A stretch of DNA of 64,000 nucleotides from Actinomyces procaprae (GCF_004798665.1 NZ_CP039292.1:1-64000); one strand, 5' to 3'; positions 45,802 to 54,707 are shown, counted from the stretch's first letter. Made by a program: numbers and translations. The notes: generated by a model from the sequence alone, not told the origin.

Positions 45802-47241
45802 ATGCCCGCGCGCACGCGTCCCGCCGCCAACCGACCGCGCCCACGCGTCCCTGATCGTCTTGAGCCGCTCACCCGTAAGCAGATCATCGGCCTTCTGGCA
45901 GCGATTGCCGTCTTCGTGGCGCCGCTGCTCATTGACGTCCCCGGCCTGGAACCGCTGGGTGAGCGCATGCTGTCCATCTTCCTGCTGGCGATTGTGCTGT
46001 GGGTCACTGAGGCGATCCCCTTGGTGGCCACCGCCGTCCTGGTAATCGGCTTGGAGGTGCTGCTGATCTCCGACCAGGCGGTCCTGCCTGTCCCGGAGGA
46101 CGCAACCGCCTACTCGTCCTTCTTCGCAGCCCTGGCCAACCCCGTCATCGTCCTGTTCCTGGGCGGCTTCCTCATTGCCGACGGCGCCGAGAAGTTCCAC
46201 CTGGACAAGAACCTTGCCGCCGTCCTGATCAAGCCGTTCACCGGCTCGGCTCGCCGCACCGTGCTCGGCCTCATGGTCATCACCGCAGTGCTGAGCATGT
46301 TCATGTCCAACACGGCCACCACCGCCACCATGTTCGCCGTCGTCATCCCGGTGCTCGGCGCCCTGCCGGAGGGTCGGCCTCGCACCGGTCTGGCCCTGTC
46401 CATCCCGGTGGCGGCGAATGTGGGCGGCATGGGCACCCCCGTGGGCACGCCCCCCAACGCGATCGCCCTGAGCGCCTTGGTGGAGGCGGGTCACCCGGTC
46501 AGCTTCCTGGACTGGATGCTGATGTCGATTCCGCTGATGCTGGTGATTCTGCTAGGGGCCTGGCTGCTGATCTGCGCCGTGTTCCTGCCGGGCGGCCTGA
46601 CCATTGAGCTGGACATGCGGGCCGAGTGGTTCACGGACCGCCGTGCCGTCATGTTCTACGTGATCGCCGGCGTGACGATCCTGGCTTGGATGACGGAGTC
46701 CCTGCACGGTCTGAGCGCTAACGTCGTCGGCTTCATGGCGATTGTGGCGATGCTGGTGACGCGGGTGATGACCGGTAAGGATCTGGCCGGGTTGTCTTGG
46801 GATGTGTTGTGGCTGGTTGCCGGCGGTATCGCCCTGGGTGACGGCGTGGGTGCCACCGGCCTGGATGAGTGGATTCTGAACCTGTTCAACTGGACTGCCA
46901 TGCCGGCGTTGGCGGTGGTGGTGCTGATGGGGGCGCTCGGTCTGGCCCTGTCGAATGTGATCTCCAATTCCGCCGCTTGCAACCTGCTGGTGCCGCTGGC
47001 GATGGGCCTGGCCACGGGCGTGGACGGCCTGGAGCCGGTGACGATCGCGGTGGTGCTGGCGCTGGCCTGCTCGCTGGGGATGAGCCTGCCGATCTCAACT
47101 CCACCCAACGCCATCGCCTACGCCACCGGGGAGATCGCCACCGCAGACATGGCTCGGGTCGGTCTCATCATCGGTGTTGCGGGCACCGCCGTCCTGGTGC
47201 TGCTCATGCCGCTGCTGTGGTCGGCGATGGGGATGCTGTGA
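45802..47241 (+). CDS. SLC13/DASS family permease
   Basis: Sodium-coupled or proton-coupled dicarboxylate/sulfate-type transporter. The 479-residue protein starts at ATG 45802 with TAGGAGG upstream. It has about 11-12 membrane helices and the two family signatures, FMSNTATTATMFAVVIPVL (SNT motif) and MSLPISTPPNAIAYATGEI. The upstream in-frame extension looks non-coding. The stop overlaps the histidine-kinase GTG by 4 bp, so the transporter and sensor are translated together. Confidence 0.9.
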   Translation: MPARTRPAANRPRPRVPDRLEPLTRKQIIGLLAAIAVFVAPLLIDVPGLEPLGERMLSIFLLAIVLWVTEAIPLVATAVLVIGLEVLLISDQAVLPVPEDATAYSSFFAALANPVIVLFLGGFLIADGAEKFHLDKNLAAVLIKPFTGSARRTVLGLMVITAVLSMFMSNTATTATMFAVVIPVLGALPEGRPRTGLALSIPVAANVGGMGTPVGTPPNAIALSALVEAGHPVSFLDWMLMSIPLMLVILLGAWLLICAVFLPGGLTIELDMRAEWFTDRRAVMFYVIAGVTILAWMTESLHGLSANVVGFMAIVAMLVTRVMTGKDLAGLSWDVLWLVAGGIALGDGVGATGLDEWILNLFNWTAMPALAVVVLMGALGLALSNVISNSAACNLLVPLAMGLATGVDGLEPVTIAVVLALACSLGMSLPISTPPNAIAYATGEIATADMARVGLIIGVAGTAVLVLLMPLLWSAMGML

Positions 47242-49445
47242 GTGCCGTGCCAGGTGCGGGCGGTCCATCGCCCGCGGAAGCGAGTGCCGACGGAGCCGGT
47301 GACGTCCTCGGCCGACTGGTGGTAGCGGTCGTCTCCCCGACTTCGCTGGGAACCCAGGCCGCCCATGAGGTCACCCCGGCGGTGCGGGCGCTGGCCGACG
47401 TCGTGCGCGTGCGCAGTCTGGCGGAGCTGTTCCGCTGGGCGAGTGCCGGCGATCCCGGCGGCGGGGATGTACCGCTCGCGGCGGGCGATGGGGGCGTGTC
47501 CCCCGACTCGGTCGCGTCCGAGTCCAGGGGCGACCTGCTGGGAACCGTTGCCCTGATCGTCGCCACCGACGAGGTCGGCAGCCTCGACGACGTCGCCGCG
47601 GCCGTGGCCCACTATCCCGCCCTGGCGTCGGCGCGGCTGGTCCTGCTGACTGAGCGTGCCGAGCTGCGCGACCTGGGTCGGGCGATCGATGAGGACTTGG
47701 TGCGGGAGGTGATCGCCGTGCCCTGGACCCCCGGGGCGATCGGGGAGCGCGCCCGGGCACAGATTCGCCGTTGGATGCGCGACCACCTTCCCGACGACGA
47801 TCCCCGCCGCCTGCGCGACGGGAATGGCCTGGGGCACTCGCCGCTGCTGGAGGCGCTCACCAATCATTCAGATGAGCTGACGGCTCAGTTGATTGCCGCC
47901 TGCGAGGCGGTCCTCGGGCCGCGCCCGCGGCTGCGGCTGCCCGCCGGGGTGCGCCTGACTCACCAGGGGCAGATCGTCGACGGCGTCTACGTGGTGGTGA
48001 ACGGCTCGGTCGCGCTGACCCGCCACACTCGGGTCGGCGAGGTCACCCTGCACCATGCCACCACCGGCCGGATCATCGGCCTGGTGTCACTGGCCAGCCA
48101 CGGCCGTGCCTTCGTCACCGCCACTACCACCACGGACGTGGAGCTGATCCTGCTGTCGGTTGAGCAGCTGGATCGGGCGCTGCGTGAGAATGAAGTGACT
48201 GAGCAGGTGCTAGCGGCCCTGATCATTCGCTCCCTGACCAAGCGGTTGGCGCGTTCAGAGATCCTGCAGGTGGAGAAGATCGAGCTGGCGGCTGCGTTGG
48301 ACGCCGAGCGCTTGCAGGTGCAGGAGGCGCTCAACGCCCTGGAGCAGGCCCGCCTGGAGCTGTTGGCTCAGGAGCGTTTCGCCACCCTGGGGGAGCTGGC
48401 CGCCGGTATCGCCCACGAGCTGAATAATCCGGTGGCGGCGCTCCAGCGCGCTGCCGATCATATGAGTGGCGGGTTGACGGCCGTGCTGGGTACCCATCCC
48501 GACGGCGAGGTGATACGTCGGGTTGCCGAGGCGGCCCGCACCCGGCCCGCTGCCTCTACGCGTGCCGAGCGGTCGGCCCGGAAGCAGCTTGAGCGGACGG
48601 TCGGGGACCGGGAGCTGGCCCGTCGACTGGTCGCGGCCGGATTGGACGGGGACGCCGATCCGGGTACCGTCCGTGCGCTAGCGGCGGACCCGGGGCGTCT
48701 GGCCACCGCCGAGGCGGCGGCCACCATTGGACGCGCCGAACGGAATATGCGTCTGGCAACTAATCGCATCAGTGGCCTGGTGGCCAGCCTGTCTACTTAC
48801 GTGCGTCCCGACGGCGAGGACATGGTCGATGTGGACCTGCGCGAGGTGCTTGAGGATGCGCTGCGGCTTACCGCGCATCGCCTGGAGGGGGTTGAGGTGG
48901 AGCGGGACTACCCGGCCGACCCGGGGGCGCTTCCGCCGGTGCCCGGTCACGCGGGTGAGCTGGTGCAGGTTTGGACCAATATTCTCGCCAATTCCGCCGA
49001 TGCCCTGGCCGCTCAGGAGAAGGAGGCTGCGGAGGCCGGCCAGACGCCGCGCCCGGGTCGGGTGACGGTGCGGATCGCTCAGGTGGCCGGCGGCGTCCGC
49101 GTGCAGGTGCAGGACAATGGGCCGGGTATTGACCCGGATATTCTTCCGCGCATATTCGAGCCGCGGTTCACCACTAAGCACGGTCAAGTGCGGTTTGGGC
49201 TGGGTTTGGGTATGGGCCTGGCGAAGAGCGTGGTGGACGCGCACCGCGGCTCCATCGCGGTGGATTCCAGGCCCGGCCGCACCCGTGTGACGGTGGTTCT
49301 GCCCGCGCATGTTGCGGTGGCCGAGCAGGACGCGTCTGGGCCGGTGGCCCCGGAGGTGAAGAGGAAGGCCGCTGGGCGTTCGAGTCGGAAGAAGTCCCGA
49401 AAGCATTCTCATGAACGGTCACGGACACGCAAGGAGAAGCCATGA
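47238..49445 (+). CDS. Soluble sensor histidine kinase with Crp-like domain
   Basis: A 735-residue protein without membrane helices. In order: an N-terminal region that resembles a degenerate receiver (about 15-165, with ARLVLLTERAE and VIAVPWTPG like the beta4/beta5 parts of CheY folds); a cyclic-nucleotide-binding-like domain (about 235-345, GQIVDGVYVVVNGSVALTR); a coiled coil; the phosphoacceptor His393 in GIAHELNNPVAAL; a long helical insertion (about 405-515); and a HATPase domain with DNGPGIDPDI near 625 and GLGLGMGLAKSVV. The C-terminus is very basic. It overlaps the SLC13 gene and the receiver gene by 4 bp each. Start GTG 47238 is set by this coupling. Confidence 0.88.
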   Translation: MSAVPGAGGPSPAEASADGAGDVLGRLVVAVVSPTSLGTQAAHEVTPAVRALADVVRVRSLAELFRWASAGDPGGGDVPLAAGDGGVSPDSVASESRGDLLGTVALIVATDEVGSLDDVAAAVAHYPALASARLVLLTERAELRDLGRAIDEDLVREVIAVPWTPGAIGERARAQIRRWMRDHLPDDDPRRLRDGNGLGHSPLLEALTNHSDELTAQLIAACEAVLGPRPRLRLPAGVRLTHQGQIVDGVYVVVNGSVALTRHTRVGEVTLHHATTGRIIGLVSLASHGRAFVTATTTTDVELILLSVEQLDRALRENEVTEQVLAALIIRSLTKRLARSEILQVEKIELAAALDAERLQVQEALNALEQARLELLAQERFATLGELAAGIAHELNNPVAALQRAADHMSGGLTAVLGTHPDGEVIRRVAEAARTRPAASTRAERSARKQLERTVGDRELARRLVAAGLDGDADPGTVRALAADPGRLATAEAAATIGRAERNMRLATNRISGLVASLSTYVRPDGEDMVDVDLREVLEDALRLTAHRLEGVEVERDYPADPGALPPVPGHAGELVQVWTNILANSADALAAQEKEAAEAGQTPRPGRVTVRIAQVAGGVRVQVQDNGPGIDPDILPRIFEPRFTTKHGQVRFGLGLGMGLAKSVVDAHRGSIAVDSRPGRTRVTVVLPAHVAVAEQDASGPVAPEVKRKAAGRSSRKKSRKHSHERSRTRKEKP

Positions 49446-49912
49446 AGTTAGTCATCCTGGTGGTTGAGGATGAGCCGGAGGTGCGCGACGCCGTCGTCGG
49501 GGACTTGGCCCCCTTCGCCGCAACTGTGCGCATCGAGCCGGCTGAGGATGTTGTGGACGCCTGGGAGGCGGTTGAGGACATCGATGCCGACGGCGACCTG
49601 CTGGCCCTGGTCCTCGCCGACCATCGCATGCCTGGGCGCAGCGGCGTCGACATGCTGGTGGAGATGGATGGCGACGGGCGCACCGCCGCCGCCCGGAAGG
49701 TGCTGGTCACCGGGCAGGCGGACCAGGCCGATACGATCCGTGCGGTTAACGATGCGGGTTTGGACCACTACGTAGCCAAGCCGTGGGAACCGGCCGTGCT
49801 TCAGCAGGTGGTGCGTGACCAGCTCACCGGCTTCGTGCTGGATACTGGGATCGACCCGCTTCCGCATATGCGCGCTCTGGATCGTGTTCGGGCCATGGAG
49901 GCGTTGCGCTGA
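49442..49912 (+). CDS. Single-domain response regulator
   Basis: A 156-residue receiver protein without DNA-binding output. Acidic pocket Glu9/Asp10 in VVEDEP, phospho-acceptor Asp60 in LADHRMPG, Thr90 in VLVTGQAD and Lys113 in YVAKPW are present. A C-terminal helix of about 30 residues follows. It overlaps the histidine kinase by 4 bp and is its obvious partner; it must act by protein-protein contact or pass on the phosphate. Confidence 0.92.
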   Translation: MKLVILVVEDEPEVRDAVVGDLAPFAATVRIEPAEDVVDAWEAVEDIDADGDLLALVLADHRMPGRSGVDMLVEMDGDGRTAAARKVLVTGQADQADTIRAVNDAGLDHYVAKPWEPAVLQQVVRDQLTGFVLDTGIDPLPHMRALDRVRAMEALR

Positions 49913-49989
49913 GCGGGGAGGCGACGCTGTGATCCGGCGGGCCGCCGCGTCGGGGCGCGTCAACGCGCACGCCATGTGAGGATGTGCTT

Positions 49990-51177
49990 ATGAGTGACGC
50001 ACGTCAGGCGGCGACCGGCCGTTCTCAGGGAGAGTCCATCGCCTTTATCATTGCAGTGCTCGTTGTCGGCTGCGCCGGCCTGTACTACATCGGGTCCCTG
50101 TTCGGCCCGGCGTTCTTCGCACTGACCCTAGTGATCACGGTGCGGCCGCTGATCGGCTGGGCGACCAAGCATCACGTACCGCGGGTACTGTCCGCCGTGA
50201 TCGCGATCCTCATCATCTTCGCGTTCGTGGTCGGTCTGTTCGCGGCTCTGGCCGTCGCGGTCCTGCAGCTGATTGACACGTTGCCCAACTACTCCGCGCA
50301 GTTCTCCTCCATCTGGGACAGCATGCGGTCACTGCTGGAGCGTTTGGGTGTGGACGAGTCCACTCTGATCGACCAGGTGTCGCAGGCCGTGGATCCCAGT
50401 CGGATTGTGTCGGTGGCGCAGAGCCTGCTAGGGCAGGTGACCAACCTGGGGTCGGTGCTCAGCGTGCTGGGCTTGACGGTGGTCTTCCTCATGTTTGACA
50501 CCGTCCGCATTGAGACGCGCTTCAGGGCGTTGAGCCGTTTGCGGCCGGGTATCGCGGAGGCCCTGAACGGATTCGCCTCGTCGGTGCGCTCCTACTGGCT
50601 GGTGTCAACGATCTTCGGCCTGATAGTTGCAGTGCTGGATGTGATCGCGCTGTGGTTCCTGGACGTGCCCATGGCAGTCACCTGGGGCGTGGTCTCCTTC
50701 ATCACCAACTACATTCCCAATATCGGGTTCCTTCTGGGGGTGATTCCGCCGGCGCTGATCGGCCTGGTTGACTCCGGGCCCTGGACGGCGCTGTGGGTGG
50801 TGGTTGCGTACAGCGTGCTGAACTTCGTCATCCAGTCGCTCATCCAGCCCAAGTTCACCGGTGACGCGGTCGGCCTGAACACGACGACGACTTTCCTGTC
50901 CCTGCTGTTCTGGAGCCAGATCATCGGCGCGCTCGGCACGATTCTGGCGGTGCCGCTGACACTGTTCGTCAAGGCGCTGCTGGTCGACTCCGATCCGCGC
51001 TCGCGGTGGGTGAGCATCTTCCTGTCGGCTGGGGATACTGATGTGGATGATGGGGACGGCGCGGCGCCCCGTGGTCTCCGGGACGACGCCGGTCGCCCGG
51101 ATTCTGGCAGCGAGGGTCGGGGGCCGGGGGACAGTACCGGGAGTGAGGCGGTAGCCGCGGCGGAATCAACCGAATAG
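49990..51177 (+). CDS. AI-2E family membrane transporter
   Basis: A 395-residue protein with about eight membrane helices of the AI-2E (PF01594) family: FIIAVLVVGCAGLYYIGSLFGPAFFALTLVITVRPLIGW, the cytoplasmic amphipathic region, GVVSFITNYIPNIGFLLGVIPPALIGL and FWSQIIGALGTILAVPLTLFVKALLVD. The family includes exporters proposed for AI-2 and Na+/H+ antiporters, so the name does not prove AI-2 transport. An alternative start is the GTG at 49984. The last 60 residues are acidic. Confidence 0.88.
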   Translation: MSDARQAATGRSQGESIAFIIAVLVVGCAGLYYIGSLFGPAFFALTLVITVRPLIGWATKHHVPRVLSAVIAILIIFAFVVGLFAALAVAVLQLIDTLPNYSAQFSSIWDSMRSLLERLGVDESTLIDQVSQAVDPSRIVSVAQSLLGQVTNLGSVLSVLGLTVVFLMFDTVRIETRFRALSRLRPGIAEALNGFASSVRSYWLVSTIFGLIVAVLDVIALWFLDVPMAVTWGVVSFITNYIPNIGFLLGVIPPALIGLVDSGPWTALWVVVAYSVLNFVIQSLIQPKFTGDAVGLNTTTTFLSLLFWSQIIGALGTILAVPLTLFVKALLVDSDPRSRWVSIFLSAGDTDVDDGDGAAPRGLRDDAGRPDSGSEGRGPGDSTGSEAVAAAESTE

Positions 51178-51224
51178 CGGTTCCCATGGTTTTCACAGCT
51201 TCGCCGGAGCGGCTTTTCAGACGG

Positions 51225-51437
51225 GGCGGGTTATATAGGTCTCGCCGCCGGACGAGGCGGGCCGCGAGGGTTGGGGAACCCGATGACCGGTCCGGTTCGA
51301 GGTCGCCCCGGGTACTAGGGAGCCCGGGTCGGGCGCTCTGGCGAAGGAGGGCGCTCCCCCGGATGTGGGAACCCGGGCGCGGAGCCCCTCACTGACGAAG
51401 GCCCTCGGGCCGAGCGTGAAGCTCGGGCCCGAGGGCC
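51225..51437 (+). ncRNA. Candidate structured RNA (speculative)
   Basis: A TTATAT box (51231-51236) precedes about 190 nt with several GC hairpins, including CCCGGG...CCCGGG, a repeated GGGCGCTC, and CCCGG...CCCGGG, and ends in a very strong hairpin. No known RNA family was recognised. It may only be a string of terminators. Confidence 0.2.
51400..51437. terminator. Long bidirectional terminator hairpin
   Basis: GGCCCTCGGGCCGAGC pairs with GCTCGGGCCCGAGGGCC (one bulged G) around a GTGAA loop. Downstream of the AI-2E gene. Confidence 0.75.
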
Positions 51438-51466
51438 TCGCCATATCCTGATTGTCGGGTTTACCG

Positions 51467-51935
51467 GGCTCTTCGTGTTTGGGGGTGGGGTGGTGCGGGC
51501 CGGCGGGTGGTCGTGCTAAGGCGCGCTGTTCGGCGTGCACCGGGCCGGCTAGGTGGTCGTGCTCGGGCGTCCGGGCGGGGCCTGACGGTTCGTACCTTTG
51601 GTTGACGGTTCGGCACATAGCGCCGACGATTCGTACTTTTCTGCGACGGTTCGGCACCCAGAGGTACGTACCGTTGCAGGAAAGTACGAATCGTTGACCA
51701 GAAGGTACGAACCGCCAGGTGAGCATCCGAGTCCTCCCACCCGAACCGCCGCATTCCGGAGGGATCCGGCGGGAATCGGCGTATTCGTCGGGATCTGCCG
51801 TGACCTGCCCAGGCTCGCGGCGATCAATCGCGCCCGCCCTACCCGTGCCTGCCAGAGCGGCCCCGCCGGGACGTCCACAACGACCGCCACCAGGCCCTCA
51901 CCTGTACACCACCACACCCTCAAACACGAGGAGCC
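51467..51935. mobile_element. ISL3-ended mini-transposon 5
   Basis: The left end GGCTCTTCGTGTTTGGGG and right end ACCCTCAAACACGAGGAGCC enclose 469 bp with a family II array (51594-51716). No gene and no clear target duplication. Confidence 0.75.
51594..51716. repeat. Head-to-head array, family II, diverged copy
   Basis: Four left units (GACGGTTCGTACC, GACGGTTCGGCAC, GACGATTCGTAC, GACGGTTCGGCAC) face right units AAAGTACGAATCG and AAGGTACGAACCG across GAGGTACGTACC. Confidence 0.8.
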
Positions 51936-52157
51936 CCGACCCGCTGCCGGCTGTGCTTCGCAAGATGATCGTCGTGTCGATTTCCGACCTTGGGGTGCGA
52001 TTCACGACCACCCCGGGGTCGTAAACCAGCACTGACCGCCGCTGAGCGTTTGAGGATGCGGCTGCACGGAACCGCGATGCGGAAGCCATCCTCAGGCACG
52101 GGAGGCAGCGCTAGAGCACGAGAGGCTGCTGCCGGACCGACCAGAACACGCCACCGG

Positions 52158-52182
52158 CCCACACCCTCAAACACGAAACGCT
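52158..52182. repeat. Solo ISL3-type right end, diverged
   Basis: cccacaccctcaaacacg followed by aaacgct; no left partner close by. Confidence 0.5.
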
Positions 52183-52194
52183 GGGAATCGGGCC

Positions 52195-52776
52195 TCACCG
52201 CTCGGCGTGACCGTGAATGAACGGCGTGAGTCGGCCGAGCACCCCGTCAACGTGCGGCGCCTCCAAGTGCACGTGGGAGAAGCCCGCGCGGTTGATTGTG
52301 TCGGCGGTGTCTCGGCACGGGTCGCATCCGTGATCAAGCAGGCGGGTGATCGGGCTTGCGAGCCTCTGGATACGGCGAGCAGTCGACCCGGGCGCGGCGG
52401 CCACGTGCTCGTAGAACACCAGCACGCCCCCGGGGCGCAGCACCCTGACGGTCTCGGTCAGGGCGAGCTCCGGGTCGGCCACCGAGCACAGAACGGTGGA
52501 ACAGATGACCGCGTCGACGCTGGCGTCCTCCAGGGGTATCCGCTCTGCGGGTGCCGTCAGCAACCGAGAGCGGGGTCTGGAGTTCACTGCGGCTGTCAAC
52601 CGACGTCCCGGTGCGGGTTCTAGTGCCAGCCAGTTGACTGCGGGATGCAGCATTGATGCGGCCGTTCCGTTGCCCGCGCCCATGTCGAGGATCGTGCCGC
52701 TCAGAGCGGGCAGGACTCGCCGCTGCCATTGCTCCCGTCGGAGCACAGCTGACGATGACGGTCCCACAACGCTCAT
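52195..52776 (-). CDS. Class I SAM-dependent methyltransferase
   Basis: A 193-residue methyltransferase with motif I ILDMGAGNGTAA near residue 29, the acidic residue after LALEPA, DASVDAVICSTVLCSV (motif II/post-II) and VLRPGGVLVFYEHV (motif III). The closest general type is the UbiE/Mtase-11 group acting on small molecules. Substrate unknown. Start ATG 52776. Confidence 0.87.
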   Translation of the reverse strand: MSVVGPSSSAVLRREQWQRRVLPALSGTILDMGAGNGTAASMLHPAVNWLALEPAPGRRLTAAVNSRPRSRLLTAPAERIPLEDASVDAVICSTVLCSVADPELALTETVRVLRPGGVLVFYEHVAAAPGSTARRIQRLASPITRLLDHGCDPCRDTADTINRAGFSHVHLEAPHVDGVLGRLTPFIHGHAER

Positions 52777-52813
52777 GTCGCCACCTTACCGATACGGGCA
52801 GTCGTGGCTCCGG

Positions 52814-53191
52814 TCAGTCCGCCAGGGTCACGGGCACGCTGATGCACTCGAGCAGGCGCTCGGCGAACAGTAGTGACAGGGCCGCTAGCTGGCGGGTGAG
52901 CTCCTGCGGCAGCGCCCGGGTGCCGGGTCCGCGCCCGGTGTGGAAGAACACCTCCACCGGGTTGCTCGAGTGCCACGGCAGCGGGCTGGCAGGCGCAGCA
53001 GTGCTGCCCTCCCACACCAGCACCCGCCTGCCGCCGACGCGCCCCGGGGCGAACATATCCGCGGCCGGCAAGGACGCGGGCGCCCAGGCACGTGGGGCCG
53101 CGGCGCGCTCACGCGCACCGCCCCTCCCGCCCGGGCCACGACGACCGGTGGGAGCACCTGCGGGGCCAGGGATGTCAGGGTGGGCGGGCAT
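52814..53191 (-). CDS. Hypothetical protein downstream of the GAD-like gene
   Basis: A 125-residue product not recognised. The first 40 residues are Pro/Gly/Arg-rich; the rest (RRVLVWEG...NPVEVFFHTGRGPGTRALPQELTRQLAALSLLFAERLLECISVPV) looks like a small folded domain with a helical end. Its ATG overlaps the stop of the broken GAD-like gene (TGATG), so the two were an operon. A role in toxin immunity is possible by association only. Confidence 0.6.
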   Translation of the reverse strand: MPAHPDIPGPAGAPTGRRGPGGRGGARERAAAPRAWAPASLPAADMFAPGRVGGRRVLVWEGSTAAPASPLPWHSSNPVEVFFHTGRGPGTRALPQELTRQLAALSLLFAERLLECISVPVTLAD

Positions 53192-53974
53192 CAGGCCTCG
53201 TCACTTCCCGCGGGGCGGCCCTGGTCGCCTGCGGCGGTGCCTGCTGCTACGCCGGCGGCCGCGGCGGAGAAGTCCTCCACTAGTTGGTGCTCCTGGGCTT
53301 GGGCCAGGAAGGTCAGGTGCGCTACCGCGTCCTTGATACCAACCTGGCTGGTGCTGCCCCTCCCGGTGAAGCAGTAGGCGGGGGTCAGCCCGTAGACCTG
53401 GCCCGGGCCCAGCACCCCCAGGTGTGCGCTGGCCCAGTCCACCAGCAGCTCACCGGTGTCATCATCCTCAAACGTGTCTTTCCGTGCCGACACCAGTGTG
53501 GTGCAGCCCATGCGCTCACGTATCACCGGGTCGGACATCGCCTGGGCGTTGCCTGAGTCGGGTCGTACCCAGCCCAGGGTGGGGGTGACGGTGAGTGCGG
53601 GGCCGGAGACCTCCCCCCACAGCTCCATCTTGCCCATGGCGGAGCGGGCCAGGCACCCACCACTTCTGCTGGGGGAGGGGGATGGGCGTGTCCGCGAGCC
53701 AGGCGTCCACCACCGGCTGCCACTCCAGTGGATCGGTGAACCACCAGCGGCCATCACCGAACCCGTCGAACCCGAAGCGCCGCCACAGCTGCACAACCGA
53801 CGCCGGAAGCACGCCCTTGAACCGCTCCAGGTGCTGCTCGCTGGCAGGGTGCCCAACCCCCATAAGCGACCAGCCCCGGTAGTCCAGTGCGTCATTGACG
53901 TATGCCTCCACCCACTGCGGGGTGGCGTGCAGCCATGCCTCGTGCCAGGCCTCATCTTCCATACCCGCAATCAC
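53191..53974 (-). pseudogene. GAD-like/DUF1851 (Tdi1-type immunity) protein, one frameshift
   Basis: The first frame (from 53974; start probably GTG or the ATG five codons on) encodes the GAD-like part LERFKGVLPASVVQLWRRFGFDGFGDGRWWFTDPLEWQPVVDAWL. Near 53652-53660 the frame breaks; after one base is removed it continues LARSAMGKMELWGEVSGPALTV and the DUF1851 domain DPVIRERMGCTTLVSARK, LGVLGPGQVYGLTPAY, down to 53191. Proteins of this two-domain type include the T6SS immunity protein Tdi1, although many are simply annotated as GAD-like. An intact copy would have about 260 residues. Error or inactivation cannot be separated. Confidence 0.75.
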
Positions 53975-54030
53975 GAACCCAATCCTACCCGATACCGGAC
54001 TGATAACGTCGAGGTTTCACTGGGGCAGTG

Positions 54031-54408
54031 TCATAGTCCCCGCGCCACGGCCGCCAGCCAGGCTCTTTGTGTCACCGGCCTGAGCGAACCGTAGCGGAGT
54101 ACGCGGTCGACCATGGCGGGGTCGTAAGGGATGGTTCGTGCTTCGCGCGCCAGGTCGCGGTAGCCGTTGACGACGCGTTCGATGTCATTACTGCGGGCGC
54201 GAGGATCGGCCTGGGTGACCACAACCACCGCCCGGCTTGCTAGGTCGGCGCCGTGCTGGTCCCTGTTGGTGAGTGCCTCGAGAAGTAGGGCGCCGGCCTC
54301 CGCGTGGTCGTCACGGGTGGTGGTGGCCACGACCAGTTGGTCGGTGTGATCAATCATCCGCAGCCAGATGGGGTCGGACTCGTCGTGGCCCGAGTCGACG
54401 AAGATTAG
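54031..54408 (-). pseudogene. C-terminal fragment of a MinD/ParA-like ATPase
   Basis: About 125 residues read LIFVDSGHDESDPIWLRMID, DQLVVATTTRDDHAEAGALLLEAL and ASRAVVVVTQADPR, ending YGSLRPVTQRAWLAAVARGL. This matches the latter half of actinobacterial ParA/MinD-type ATPases (the DTG...W...DQLVVATT pattern). The Walker A half is absent: the frame joins the end of mini-transposon 6 at 54410, which appears to have replaced or separated the 5' part. Confidence 0.75.
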
Positions 54409-54409
54409 C

Positions 54410-54707
54410 GGCTCTTCGCGTTTGGGGATGTGGTGGTTGTGGTGGGGCTGGGAGTGTCTGCTGCGCCGGTTGGACGTTAACAACGCTACTTAACGGTCTG
54501 CTGTATACCCCGGAGCCCTTCAGTAGATGGTTAACTGGCGTTGTTAACCCCGAAGTGGCGTTGCAGACGGTGAGGTGGCGTTGCAGATAGTCCCGCTTCC
54601 GGGTGCTGGGGGCGTCGGCAGACACTTGCGCCGTGGTGAACCGGCAGACTCGCCAGGCCCCTGACCCCGCAGCGCGTCGGCCACAACACGCCCAAACGCG
54701 AAGAGCC
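54410..54707. mobile_element. ISL3-ended mini-transposon 6
   Basis: The left end GGCTCTTCGCGTTTGGGG and right end ACGCCCAAACGCGAAGAGCC bound 298 bp containing a family III array in the opposite orientation to mini-transposon 1, plus the GTGAACCGGCAG subterminal motif (54635). It abuts the truncated ParA-like gene. Confidence 0.8.
54474..54588. repeat. Palindromic array, family III, inverse copy
   Basis: GTTAACAACGCTACTTAACG, a CCCTTCAGTAG centre, GGTTAACTGGCGTTGTTAAC, then two GAAGTGGCGTTGCAGA-like units. Confidence 0.8.

Larger units (their letters stand above)
51178..52194. other. Intergenic region with a terminator-like hairpin and mini-transposon 5
   Basis: No gene is seen in 1,017 bp. 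From 51225 to 51437 lies a strongly self-complementary GC-rich stretch that could be a small RNA or read-through terminator region; from 51467 to 51935 is a mini-transposon; a solo right end lies at 52158-52182. Confidence 0.7.
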
